Below are positions 44,508 through 52,693 of a stretch of 64,000 nucleotides of DNA, one piece after another (within the stretch, counting starts at the first letter, position 1; every line of letters begins with the position of its first letter). The notes beneath the pieces are model-generated. The model ran no database searches. It was not told the origin of the DNA and saw only the letters and a list, made by a program, of their open reading frames with translations. The DNA comes from JANNWF01 sp052390415 (GTDB lineage Bacteria > Pseudomonadota > Gammaproteobacteria > Xanthomonadales > Xanthomonadaceae): the NCBI GenBank assembly GCA_052390415.1, contig JBQTGY010000056.1, positions 50,230 to 114,229 of the forward strand, written 5' to 3'. The translations under genes were made by a program, and so were the position numbers.

Positions 44508-45630
44508 TGGCGGCCTCCTTTGGTGCTTCACCCAATTGCGCGGTGAGGTTGAAGCGATCCTTGCCGCTGCGCGCATCGGGCTGGATAGCGCCTGACAAGG
44601 CGGCTTCGCGAATGCCCTTGGCACCGCGCAGCATCTCGATCAGTCGCGCGGCTTGGCCGCTTTGGCCAGTCATGCTCAGCGTTGTCCCGGCGACATTCAG
44701 CCGCTCAATGAAGGTGTTGTCAGGAAATACTTCGGTGAGCGTGTGCAGCAGTTCGATCATGCTGGGCGCTGACTTCTTGCGCACTGCCAGAAAATTGGCT
44801 CCAGCGACAGCTTCTTCCAGCGACTTTCGCAACACCGATACGTCTCTTGCTGCAGCGCGCTGAACGTCGGACTCCGCCAACAGCGATTCGACGGCAGCCA
44901 CCCGGTTATCGACCAGGTGACTCATCGCCATCACCAGGAAAAACACGCTGGCGGCGACCAGCCCAAGATTGATCCACAGCGCCCGATGCGCACGCCGTCT
45001 GCGCTGCGCCGGCGGCAGGAAATTGAAACCCATGCGGGTGCCACCGCTCAGCGCATCGATGCCATCGAGCTGACCCACCAAGGGACCCAAGGCGGTGAGC
45101 GCGGCTTTGACGGGCTCGCGCGGAACCAGACCCAGCTCGACCGGCACGGTCTTGGCGGCCATGTCATGCGGCAATACGCGGCTGTCGAAAAAAACCTGCT
45201 CGGCGCGGAACGGCGTCTGTCGATCAAGCTCGAAACCGATCACCGTGGCAAGGTTCTCGCGCGCCGCCGCCGGCAACTGCAAGCGCCGACGCAGCACCTG
45301 TGTCGATGGCAGCAACAGGATACGTCGACGGTTACGCAAGTCTTCCGAGAGTGACTCGTCGAACGCGGCAGGCAAACTCTCAGACGCACCAAGATCAAGC
45401 TCGGCGACCGGCTTCTCCGACGCATCGGCAGGTGTTCGAACCAGCAGACGGTTGCCGTCGACCGTGAACCAAAGCTCCGCATCCTTGGTGGCCAAGGCCG
45501 CCTGCCAGCGCGCTGGCAACAACGAAGTCAGTTGGCCAAGCCACCAATCAAGAAATGCCGGCAGCGGGCTCTGCGCGTAGCGCATCCGCAGTCGGTTGAT
45601 GGAGGGCGCTAGAGCGTCTTGGAAGGCCAT
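44485..45630 (-). CDS. gspL: type II secretion protein GspL
   Basis: The protein has 381 residues. The cytoplasmic part (1-~230) is the actin-like domain that docks the ATPase GspE (LLLPSTQVLRRRLQLPAAARENL, GFELDRQTPFRAEQVFFD). One membrane helix (ALWINLGLVAASVFFLVMAM) follows, then a periplasmic PilN-like ferredoxin domain (IELLHTLTEVFPDNTFIERL). This matches the Xps-type GspL. The gspK stop is 164 bp upstream, and that gap contains a G/C-rich hairpin. Confidence 0.92.
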   Translation of the reverse strand: MAFQDALAPSINRLRMRYAQSPLPAFLDWWLGQLTSLLPARWQAALATKDAELWFTVDGNRLLVRTPADASEKPVAELDLGASESLPAAFDESLSEDLRNRRRILLLPSTQVLRRRLQLPAAARENLATVIGFELDRQTPFRAEQVFFDSRVLPHDMAAKTVPVELGLVPREPVKAALTALGPLVGQLDGIDALSGGTRMGFNFLPPAQRRRRAHRALWINLGLVAASVFFLVMAMSHLVDNRVAAVESLLAESDVQRAAARDVSVLRKSLEEAVAGANFLAVRKKSAPSMIELLHTLTEVFPDNTFIERLNVAGTTLSMTGQSGQAARLIEMLRGAKGIREAALSGAIQPDARSGKDRFNLTAQLGEAPKEAANGAAAKR

Positions 45631-45672
45631 CGGTATCAATTGATGTGAAGGGTGCTGGATTCGGCTCTTACC

Positions 45673-45695
45673 CCCTCCCCGATGTTCAGGGAGGG
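45673..45695. repeat. intercistronic G/C-rich hairpin between gspK and gspL
   Basis: CCCTCCC and GGGAGGG form a perfect 7-bp stem with a 9-nt loop, with further C-rich and G-rich flanks on both sides (45671-45714). It lies in the 164-bp gap between gspK and gspL. No T-run follows. Similar elements occur in the gspE/gspF and cysJ/cysI gaps. Confidence 0.5.
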
Positions 45696-45794
45696 CTGGG
45701 GGGTGGGGTTAGGAAGCACACCGCTTCTGCCAATGGGCATGGCGGCTCGAACTTTCATGATGCGGCGCGGGAAGTCGCCATGACCGTCGGCCGC

Positions 45795-46685
45795 TCAAAG
45801 TGGCTCACCCTCTTGCCATCGCAAGACGGTGTAGGCGAGTCCAGAGAGGGCGGCGCCGCCGAGGCGGACCGTGGTGTCAAGCTCGGTCCAAGCGCCATTC
45901 GCAAGCGTTGCCCGGCTGCGAACAGTATAAGTGCCGCTCCCGCCCTGCGCCACGAGCGGGCTGCCGTCGGGCAACGTCGGCGCTGTACCGCCCAGGGCGG
46001 GATCAAAAGCCTGGCGTTGTTCGACCAACAGTGGGACCACGTTCGGATCGATACCAGGAATGGCGAGCAAGACTTCCGCTGGCGCAAAAGCGGCATTGGG
46101 AACGCTCATGCCGGAATGGATGGTGAGGGAGGGTGCGATGCGCTGGTACAAGTCGTGGCTCATGCCCAGCACTTGCTGCAGCTCAGACAAGGTGTCGAAC
46201 AAGGCGTTCTTCGGCCCATAAATCAACCCGGCCTCCTCGTACTCAGCGTCTTCGGCACCGTTGATCGAAATCAGGTCGTCAGGATCGCGCCAGTCGACAA
46301 TCGCTGCGGCAAGCGCCTGCGCCTCCGGCTCTTCCAGACCACTGCCTTTGAAAAAGGCCTCCAGCAAAGTCATCTCGGCGGCGTTGATGTCGAGCTTGCC
46401 GGACTCGTCGATGACCTGGATTTCGATGTCCGCCCCCGCGTACTCAAACGAATAACTTCGGCCATCCGGCGTCCAACGCGCCAACGGGTCTGGCGCGGCT
46501 AGCGCGTACACCGCCCGATTGATGCCAGCCTCGGCCGCGTAGCGCGCTTGTGTGGTATCAAACAGATGCCGCGCTTGCAGGCTCTCGCCGCGCGCCAGCA
46601 CGGCAAAGCTGCCGAGCAAGATGGTCACCAGTGCCAACAACCAAAGCACCACGATGAAGGCAACGCCGCGCTGCTTCATGCTCAT
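45795..46685 (-). CDS. gspK: minor pseudopilin GspK
   Basis: The protein has 296 residues. It has a short leader and a prepilin cleavage site at RG/VAFIVVLW. There is no Glu at position 5 of the mature protein, as is normal for GspK, the tip pseudopilin. EAGINRAVYALAA and a helix-hairpin-helix-like segment (IDVRDPDD-like DWRDPDD and GAEDAEYEEAG) are typical, as is the large globular domain. The tip complex is formed with GspI and GspJ. Its ATG overlaps the gspJ stop. Confidence 0.93.
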   Translation of the reverse strand: MSMKQRGVAFIVVLWLLALVTILLGSFAVLARGESLQARHLFDTTQARYAAEAGINRAVYALAAPDPLARWTPDGRSYSFEYAGADIEIQVIDESGKLDINAAEMTLLEAFFKGSGLEEPEAQALAAAIVDWRDPDDLISINGAEDAEYEEAGLIYGPKNALFDTLSELQQVLGMSHDLYQRIAPSLTIHSGMSVPNAAFAPAEVLLAIPGIDPNVVPLLVEQRQAFDPALGGTAPTLPDGSPLVAQGGSGTYTVRSRATLANGAWTELDTTVRLGGAALSGLAYTVLRWQEGEPL

Positions 46686-47482
46686 GGCTCCTGTCTCGGC
46701 TGAAACGGTCTGTCTGCGGGGTTGGGGATGGTCAATCCACGCGCTGGTCGCGGGGTGAAGCCAACCGGCTGGATGCCCGCGGCAGACGCCATCACGGTGA
46801 CCGCGAATTCAGGCCAGCGACGTGGATCTTCGCGCTCAAACTCCAACACCAATCGAATCATCAGAGGCAGGCGCTCGCTGGCCTCCCAATCACTGCTCCA
46901 CTCACCCAACTCCCCGGTTTCATCCAGTTGTCGAAACTCGAAGCGGCCGCTGGAGATGCCTTCCATCAGCACCACGGGTTCGGCACTGAACTGCGGGTCT
47001 TGTGGATCGTAGCCGTTGAGCTGGGTGTGGTTGAACTGCAAGCGCTGGCCGCGGCCATTGCCAATCAGACTCAAGGTCTGCACGTGCGCGCCGCCGCGCG
47101 ACAGATAGCCGGGCATGGTGGCGACAAACACCACTTCTTCGGCCGATCCGGCAAAACGCCGCTCAGTGCCAGCGTCTGAAAGTTGTTCGTAGGCGATCGG
47201 CAGTGCTTGCGCGAGCTGCCGCCGCATGAAGCCCTGCACGGTGCGCGATTGTTCGCTGCGGGCGATCATCGCCTCACCCGAACGACTGGCCTGAATGGCG
47301 GTGCGAATGCTGGTCAATGCCAAGGTCATCAACAAGGACAGCAGCACCACCGCCATCAGCACTTCGAGCAATGTGAAGCCGCGTGATCGCGAGAATCCCA
47401 CGTGTCCACTGACCGCACCGAACGGTCTTGAATGTGCCAGGCGATTGCCTGCACCGAGCTGCGTGAACGCGGGCAGGCTCAT
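46682..47482 (-). CDS. gspJ: minor pseudopilin GspJ
   Basis: The protein has 266 residues. Its leader is unusually long (about 35 residues) before the prepilin site RG/FTLLEVLMAVVLLSLLM, with Glu5 present. A globular domain follows with the family motif RTVQGFMRRQLAQA. The C terminus is Pro/Arg-rich. It forms the pseudopilus tip with GspI and GspK. The stop and start codons overlap those of gspK and gspI. Confidence 0.93.
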   Translation of the reverse strand: MSLPAFTQLGAGNRLAHSRPFGAVSGHVGFSRSRGFTLLEVLMAVVLLSLLMTLALTSIRTAIQASRSGEAMIARSEQSRTVQGFMRRQLAQALPIAYEQLSDAGTERRFAGSAEEVVFVATMPGYLSRGGAHVQTLSLIGNGRGQRLQFNHTQLNGYDPQDPQFSAEPVVLMEGISSGRFEFRQLDETGELGEWSSDWEASERLPLMIRLVLEFEREDPRRWPEFAVTVMASAAGIQPVGFTPRPARGLTIPNPADRPFQPRQEP

Positions 47483-47946
47483 AGGGTTTCCGGCAGCATG
47501 GCGCGCAAGCTGCGGTAGTGCGCCTCACGCTGCTTGCCGTAGCGCTCCCAACGCACGGCCAGATCAAGCTCTACCAGCCGCACGGGTGAAGTCAGCGGGT
47601 CGACCGCAGCAATGTCACCCAGTTCGGCGAGTTCGTAAGGGGAAACGGTCAAGGTCCAGCTGAAGCCACCTTCCCACTCGCCGCTGGTCTCGCCGATCTC
47701 GAGCTTTTCGCCCACACCGGCGGTATCCAACAGGGTTTGCGCCAGCAATGCGGCCTCGGTGTAATCTGCGGCTTGGCGCGTTTGCTGCAGGCCGCCGGCC
47801 GCGATCTGCATGGTCATGGCCAAACCGAGCGCGAGAATCGCAAACGCCGCGACGACCTCGATCAAAGTGAAGCCACGCGCAGCACGCGGACCGCGGCGGC
47901 TGACTTTGGCAAGACACGGGCTGGCGGAGAAGGCGGGCTGTTTCAT
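47479..47946 (-). CDS. gspI: minor pseudopilin GspI
   Basis: The protein has 155 residues. The prepilin cleavage site is RG/FTLIEVVAAFAILALGLA, Glu5 present, with a 25-residue basic leader. The C-terminal part (ALLAQTLLDTAGVGE...) is the usual GspI helix and beta sheet. It lies 34 bp after gspH and overlaps gspJ by four bases. Confidence 0.92.
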   Translation of the reverse strand: MKQPAFSASPCLAKVSRRGPRAARGFTLIEVVAAFAILALGLAMTMQIAAGGLQQTRQAADYTEAALLAQTLLDTAGVGEKLEIGETSGEWEGGFSWTLTVSPYELAELGDIAAVDPLTSPVRLVELDLAVRWERYGKQREAHYRSLRAMLPETL

Positions 47947-47980
47947 GGTGGTTTAAGGACTGCGTGAAGCCGCTTGAAGT

Positions 47981-48469
47981 TCAGCGAGCTCCATCGCCAT
48001 TACCTTCGCGTAGCGTCACTTCACCCGTCAGCCAGGCAATATCGATGCCCCATACGGCCTTTTCGCGCAACAGGTCGATGTGGCCGCCGGTGGATGAACC
48101 ATCGGCAAAGAAGCGGATGCGGCCGACACCTTCGTCGACTTGTTCGGACGCCGCCGTCAGCATCTTCATGCTCATTTGCCTGGGCAACTGAACCGCCGGT
48201 TTGCCCGGCGCGGTGTAGCTGCGCGCGTCCACATCCAGGAGCAAAGCCTGCGACTCGCGTTTGACGATGGCCTGGGTGCGCGTGTAGCGCAAGGCAGCCG
48301 CCAGATCACGGCTGGCGGCGCGCACTTTGGCACCCTCAAGTCCGGTGCCGATGGACACGCTGATGACCGCGAAAATCAATCCGATCAGGGCGATGACCAC
48401 CACGATCTCGACCAGCGTGAAGCCACGCGCTTGCCGCGCAGCATTCGCGCCGGACGGGTACACCGTCAC
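47981..48469 (-). CDS. gspH: minor pseudopilin GspH
   Basis: The protein has 162 residues from a GTG at 48469 that overlaps the gspG stop. The prepilin site is RG/FTLVEIVVVIALIGLIFAV with Glu5. The helix continues through RAASRDLAAALRYTRTQAI, the GspH/FimT signature. It joins the pseudopilus shaft to the I-J-K tip. Confidence 0.93.
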   Translation of the reverse strand: MTVYPSGANAARQARGFTLVEIVVVIALIGLIFAVISVSIGTGLEGAKVRAASRDLAAALRYTRTQAIVKRESQALLLDVDARSYTAPGKPAVQLPRQMSMKMLTAASEQVDEGVGRIRFFADGSSTGGHIDLLREKAVWGIDIAWLTGEVTLREGNGDGAR

Positions 48470-48921
48470 TCCCAGCTATTGATATCGCGTGCGTGTTTTT
48501 CGCCGCCGGGCTTCTTGTCGGCACCGAGGCTGGTCAGATCAAAGCCGCCGTTGGTACCCGGTGACCGGTAAACAAACGCGTTTTGCCACGGGTCTTTGAG
48601 CTCGGACTCCTTGGCGTAGGGGCCATTCCACTGCGCGGCGTCGGAAGGTGCTTTGATCAAGTCCTCCAACCGCTGCGGCGGGCTACCGTTGTCCAGTTCG
48701 AACTGCTCGATCTTGGCCCCGAGGGTTTGAATCTGTGACTTGGCCAGGCTCCAGCGCGCACGCTGCGCGTTGTCGCCAATCTGATTGACGGCGAACGCGA
48801 CAACCATGCCGATCAATGCAACCACGGCCAGAATTTCGATCAAGCTGAAACCGGACTGACGATGCGCGCGTCGCGCGATTTGCTGGCCTGCGGCCGAACG
48901 AATTGAAGACTTCATCTGCAT
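48466..48921 (-). CDS. gspG: major pseudopilin GspG
   Basis: The protein has 151 residues. The prepilin site is SG/FSLIEILAVVALIGMVVAF with Glu5. The GspG-specific C-terminal region is present (DNGSPPQRLEDLIKAP, DPWQNAFVYRSPG, and the calcium-loop end DINSWE). The leader is about 23 residues. It polymerises into the pseudopilus that pushes substrates through GspD. Its start overlaps the gspF stop by one base (TAATG). Confidence 0.95.
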   Translation of the reverse strand: MQMKSSIRSAAGQQIARRAHRQSGFSLIEILAVVALIGMVVAFAVNQIGDNAQRARWSLAKSQIQTLGAKIEQFELDNGSPPQRLEDLIKAPSDAAQWNGPYAKESELKDPWQNAFVYRSPGTNGGFDLTSLGADKKPGGEKHARDINSWE

Positions 48922-50138
48922 TACCCCATTGCACTGCTGAGACTGAAAATTGGCACCAGGATCGCCATCATGATCAAGGCGACGACGAACGCCATGACGA
49001 TGGTGATCACCGGCACCAAGGCGGCAAGCAAGCGATCCAGGGTGTTCTTCACCTCCATATCGAAGGTGTCGGCAACCCGCATCAGCATGCCTTCCAACTC
49101 GCCAGATTCCTCGCCTACCTGCACCATCTGCAGGGCCAGGCGAGGAAACAGTTTGCTGCGTGCCAGCGCCGTTGCCAGTCCGCCGCCGGTTTTGACTTCT
49201 TTGCCGGCGTCGTCGATGGCTTCGGCCAAGGCGCTGTTACCCAACACATTGCGCGCGATCGAAAGCGCGGTCAGCAATGGAACACCGTTGTGAATCAAAG
49301 TTCCCAAGGTACGCGCCAGGCGCGCCGTATCGACGCGTGCAAACAAGGTGCCCAGCATGCCGCGGCCCAACAACCAACGGTCAAACACCAGACGCTTGGC
49401 AGGATCGCGCAACTGCCGGGGCAGCACCACCGCGACCGTGACCGCCAAGGCCAGCAGCAACCACCACCAGTTCTGCACCATGTTGCCCGCCCACAGCACC
49501 GCACGCGTCAGCAGTGGCAACTCGGCACCGAGGTCTTCAAACATCGGCAGAAACTGCGGCACCACGTAACCCAACAACAGCAGCAAGGAAGCGCACACCA
49601 TCACTACCAGGATGGCGGGGTAGATCAGCGCATTGATCACGCTCTCGCGCAGCGCCTTGCTGCGATCCAGATATTCACTCAGCCGGCGCAGAGTGTCGTG
49701 CAAGGCGCCGCCAATTTCGCCGGCGCGCACCATGTTGATATACAGCCGCGAGAACACCGCGCCTTGTTGCTCCATCGCCTGCGACAAGGGCGCGCCACCG
49801 CGCACTGATTCGCGAATGCGGTCGATGACTTTGCGCGCCGCCGCCGACTCCGGCAAATCCAGCAGGATTTGCAGCGCCCGGTCCAAGGGCTGCCCCGCCG
49901 CCATCAAGGTCGCCAACTGCTGAGTGAACTGCAGCACCTCGGCGGCATTCATGTCTGGCCGCTTCAGCAACGCTCCCAAGGCACTGCCGCCACCTTCGGC
50001 ATCGGCAGGCTTGGCTTCAAGCAGCAAGTTGCCGGCGTCCTGCAGCTTGGCAATCACCTCCTCAACCGACGCCGCCTCCATGCGTCCGTCGAGGGTTTCG
50101 CCAGCCGGGGTGAAGGCTTTGTAGCGGAAGAGGGGCAT
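48921..50138 (-). CDS. gspF: type II secretion platform protein GspF
   Basis: The protein has 405 residues, the family length. It starts MPLFRYKAFTPAGETLDG. Two homologous cytoplasmic T2SSF domains each precede membrane helices, with three helices in all (ALIYPAILVVMVCASLLLLLGYVVPQFLP and others). The conserved TFDMEVKNTLDRLLAALVP lies near the C terminus. It is the inner-membrane hub coupled to GspE. The gap to gspE (123 bp) holds a large G/C-rich hairpin. Confidence 0.96.
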   Translation of the reverse strand: MPLFRYKAFTPAGETLDGRMEAASVEEVIAKLQDAGNLLLEAKPADAEGGGSALGALLKRPDMNAAEVLQFTQQLATLMAAGQPLDRALQILLDLPESAAARKVIDRIRESVRGGAPLSQAMEQQGAVFSRLYINMVRAGEIGGALHDTLRRLSEYLDRSKALRESVINALIYPAILVVMVCASLLLLLGYVVPQFLPMFEDLGAELPLLTRAVLWAGNMVQNWWWLLLALAVTVAVVLPRQLRDPAKRLVFDRWLLGRGMLGTLFARVDTARLARTLGTLIHNGVPLLTALSIARNVLGNSALAEAIDDAGKEVKTGGGLATALARSKLFPRLALQMVQVGEESGELEGMLMRVADTFDMEVKNTLDRLLAALVPVITIVMAFVVALIMMAILVPIFSLSSAMG

Positions 50139-50152
50139 TAGTTGGGTGGAGC

Positions 50153-50253
50153 GGGACTAGGGGCTGGGGGCTGGGGGCTGGGGCGCACATTCATGCATAG
50201 CTCATGGCTGCTGGAACTCACCCCAGCCCCCAGTCCCCAGTCCCCAGCCCCGC
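50153..50253. repeat. large intercistronic G/C-rich inverted repeat between gspE and gspF
   Basis: The arm 50153-50183 consists of GGGGGCT-type units and the arm 50220-50253 of AGCCCCC / AGTCCCC units. The two can pair around a 36-nt loop. It occupies most of the gspE-gspF gap. It could act as an attenuator or an mRNA-stabilising structure. Confidence 0.6.
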
Positions 50254-50261
50254 TGTTACAA

Positions 50262-52001
50262 CTAGCTCTCCTGCGTAACACGCAGCACCTCTTCAATCGT
50301 GGTGACGCCGTCGATCGCTTTGACCAGGCCATCCTCGTACATGGTGCGCATGCCCAGTTCGCGGGCTTGAGCCTCGATTTTGCCCATGTCGGCGTGTTGC
50401 ATGATCATGCGGCGGATGGGGTCGGCCATGACCAGAAACTCCATGATCGTGGTGCGGCCCAGATAGCCGGTGGCGGTCAGTGGCGATGGCATCGGCCGGG
50501 TCAACATGACCGGGTCGGCCTGGGTGAAACGGCGCAGCTTGAATTCTTCCACGACCTCCGGCAGCGCGGCGTACTTTTGCGCGTGCCCAGGCTCGATGCG
50601 GCGCACCAGACGCTGAGCGAGGATGCCGTTGACGGTGGACGTCAACAGATAATCTTCCACGCCCATATCCAGCAATCGGGTGATGCCGCCGGCGGCGTTG
50701 TTGGTGTGCAGGGTGCTGAGCACCAGGTGACCGGTCAGCGCCGACTGGATCGCGATGCGCGCGGTTTCCAGGTCGCGCATTTCGCCGATCATGATGACGT
50801 CGGGATCCTGGCGCACGATGGAGCGCAGCGCGTGGGCAAAATCGAGGCCGATCTGCGGCTTGGCCTGGATCTGGTTGATGCCCTCGATCTGATACTCGAC
50901 CGGATCTTCGACGGTGATGATCTTGACGTCGGGCGTGTTGATGCGCGACAGCGCCGTGTACAGCGTCGTGGTCTTGCCCGAACCGGTCGGCCCGGTTACC
51001 AGCAAAATGCCGTGCGGCTGTTCCAGCACCTGCATGAACTTCGGCAAAAACTCGTCAGTAAAACCGAGCTTGTGGAAGTCGAACACGATCGACTCGCGAT
51101 CGAGAATACGCATCACCACACTTTCGCCGTGCGCGGTGGGCACGGTCGATACACGCAGGTCGAGTTCCTTGCCCTGCACGCGAATCATGATGCGGCCGTC
51201 TTGCGGCAAGCGGCGCTCGGCGATGTTGAGCTTGGCCATGATCTTGACGCGGCTGATCACCGCCGCCGTCGATCCTGCCGGCGGCGACTCGACTTCGGCC
51301 AATACACCGTCGATGCGGATGCGCACCTTCAGCCGATTCTCGAACGGTTCGATGTGGATGTCGGACGCGCGCGCTTCGACCGCGCGCTGGATCACCAGAT
51401 TGACCAGGCGGATGACCGGCGCTTCCGAGGCCAGATCGCGCAGATGTTCGATGTCGTCTTCGCCGCGACCATCGCCCTCGGTCAGATTCTCGACAATCGC
51501 GCCCATCGCCGAACGACCGGAGCCGTACAGCCTTTCGATCAAGGCGCCAATTTCGGAACGCACGCCGATGCGAATGCGCACGTCACGGCCGGTGGCCATG
51601 CGCACTGCGTCGATCGGGTAAGGATCTTGTGGATCGGCAACCAACAGGTCGACCGACGTTTCGTCCTCGGCGACCGGGCAGACGTGCATCTGCTTCAAGA
51701 AACGCAATGACAGCAACACATTCGGCGGGGCGACTTCGGGGAAATCACGCTGCGCCATCAAGGGCAAGCCCAGCACCTCGGCGCTGGCCTCGGCGACGTC
51801 ACGCTCGGAAACCAGACCGATCCGCGTCATCAACGCGATCAGGGTACCGCCGGATTCTTCCAGCAATCGCCGCGCGCGACCCAGATCGTGATCTTTCAGC
51901 CGCCCGCGCGCTTGCAACTGTTCGGCGATGCGCTCTTCCAGCGCGTCTTGACTCGAAGCCGGGTCAGCCTGTGCAAAGGATTCGGCGGTGATTGCATTCA
52001 T
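50262..52001 (-). CDS. gspE: type II secretion ATPase GspE
   Basis: The protein has 579 residues. The N-terminal GspE domain (~60-170: LIALMTRIGLVSERDVAEA, LPLMAQRDFP) binds GspL. The C-terminal RecA-like ATPase has Walker A GPTGSGKTTTL, the Asp box ITVEDPVEYQ, Walker B DVIMIGEMRDLETA and a His box. The region that usually holds the tetracysteine zinc site (two CxxC pairs before GYxGRTxIxE) has no cysteines here, although GYLGRTTIMEF is kept. It powers pseudopilus assembly. It is the first core gene. The ATG overlaps the stop of the upstream membrane-protein gene. Confidence 0.95.
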   Translation of the reverse strand: MNAITAESFAQADPASSQDALEERIAEQLQARGRLKDHDLGRARRLLEESGGTLIALMTRIGLVSERDVAEASAEVLGLPLMAQRDFPEVAPPNVLLSLRFLKQMHVCPVAEDETSVDLLVADPQDPYPIDAVRMATGRDVRIRIGVRSEIGALIERLYGSGRSAMGAIVENLTEGDGRGEDDIEHLRDLASEAPVIRLVNLVIQRAVEARASDIHIEPFENRLKVRIRIDGVLAEVESPPAGSTAAVISRVKIMAKLNIAERRLPQDGRIMIRVQGKELDLRVSTVPTAHGESVVMRILDRESIVFDFHKLGFTDEFLPKFMQVLEQPHGILLVTGPTGSGKTTTLYTALSRINTPDVKIITVEDPVEYQIEGINQIQAKPQIGLDFAHALRSIVRQDPDVIMIGEMRDLETARIAIQSALTGHLVLSTLHTNNAAGGITRLLDMGVEDYLLTSTVNGILAQRLVRRIEPGHAQKYAALPEVVEEFKLRRFTQADPVMLTRPMPSPLTATGYLGRTTIMEFLVMADPIRRMIMQHADMGKIEAQARELGMRTMYEDGLVKAIDGVTTIEEVLRVTQES

Positions 52002-52693
52002 TTCGAATCGTCAGGCTCGGTAACGGCGGGCTCGGCAACCACAGGCGCAGTGGAGTCGACCAATGAATCGACGGGTGTGGTGGGACCGCCATTCGGGGCT
52101 GCGGGTTCCCCGGACCAGCCAACCAGCTCCTCCAGGAACTTCGAGTTGAGCAGAACCCACAACGAAACGGGGGTCACCGCGGGCAGGATCAGATAACCGA
52201 ACTGATAACCCAAACCCACAAAATCGGCGGAAAAGCCCGCTGCCGCCATCGCTGCTTCGCCCAAGGGACCGGCATCAAACGTGAGCAACTTCAAGATGTC
52301 GAACACCGCGCCCCAGGTGACGATCAACCACAGGACCGGCAAGCCGATGGCGATCTGCCGCCAGCGCCGACGACCTTCCAGCGGGGTGGCCAGAACCAGC
52401 CCCACAAACAGTGGCAGACACCAGGCGTAGATCAACGGACGCACATCGAGAACGAGGATTCCGCGCTGGCCGTTGGGGCCGGCCTCGGTCAACAGCTTGG
52501 TTTCCACTTCGAGCAATGATCCATGCAGCACCACGCTCGACACGGCATCCGGCAACAACTGCGGGACGATCAGGTTGGCCAGCTGCGCGACCGGCCAGAC
52601 CACTGGACCGGCCAACACAAACCAAAGGAAAAAGGCCAGCGGCAAGAACAACATGGCCGACAACACGAAGTGGCGCAGCGGTGACAGCGTCAT
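51998..52693 (-). CDS. membrane protein, possibly exosortase-H-associated
   Basis: The protein has 231 residues. It has four or five hydrophobic segments: HFVLSAMLFLPLAFFLWFVL at the N terminus, a LIYAWCLPLFVGLVLATPL pair, IAIGLPVLWLIVTWG, and a late VTPVSLWVLLN stretch. The tail is a Pro/Thr/Asp-rich cytoplasmic or periplasmic extension. Topology and the LPLxFxxWxxLAGPVVWP start recall the exosortase-H-associated membrane proteins of Lysobacterales, but I have no exosortase here to support it. It is coupled at both ends by ATGA overlaps, to purL upstream and gspE downstream. Confidence 0.55.
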   Translation of the reverse strand: MTLSPLRHFVLSAMLFLPLAFFLWFVLAGPVVWPVAQLANLIVPQLLPDAVSSVVLHGSLLEVETKLLTEAGPNGQRGILVLDVRPLIYAWCLPLFVGLVLATPLEGRRRWRQIAIGLPVLWLIVTWGAVFDILKLLTFDAGPLGEAAMAAAGFSADFVGLGYQFGYLILPAVTPVSLWVLLNSKFLEELVGWSGEPAAPNGGPTTPVDSLVDSTAPVVAEPAVTEPDDSK

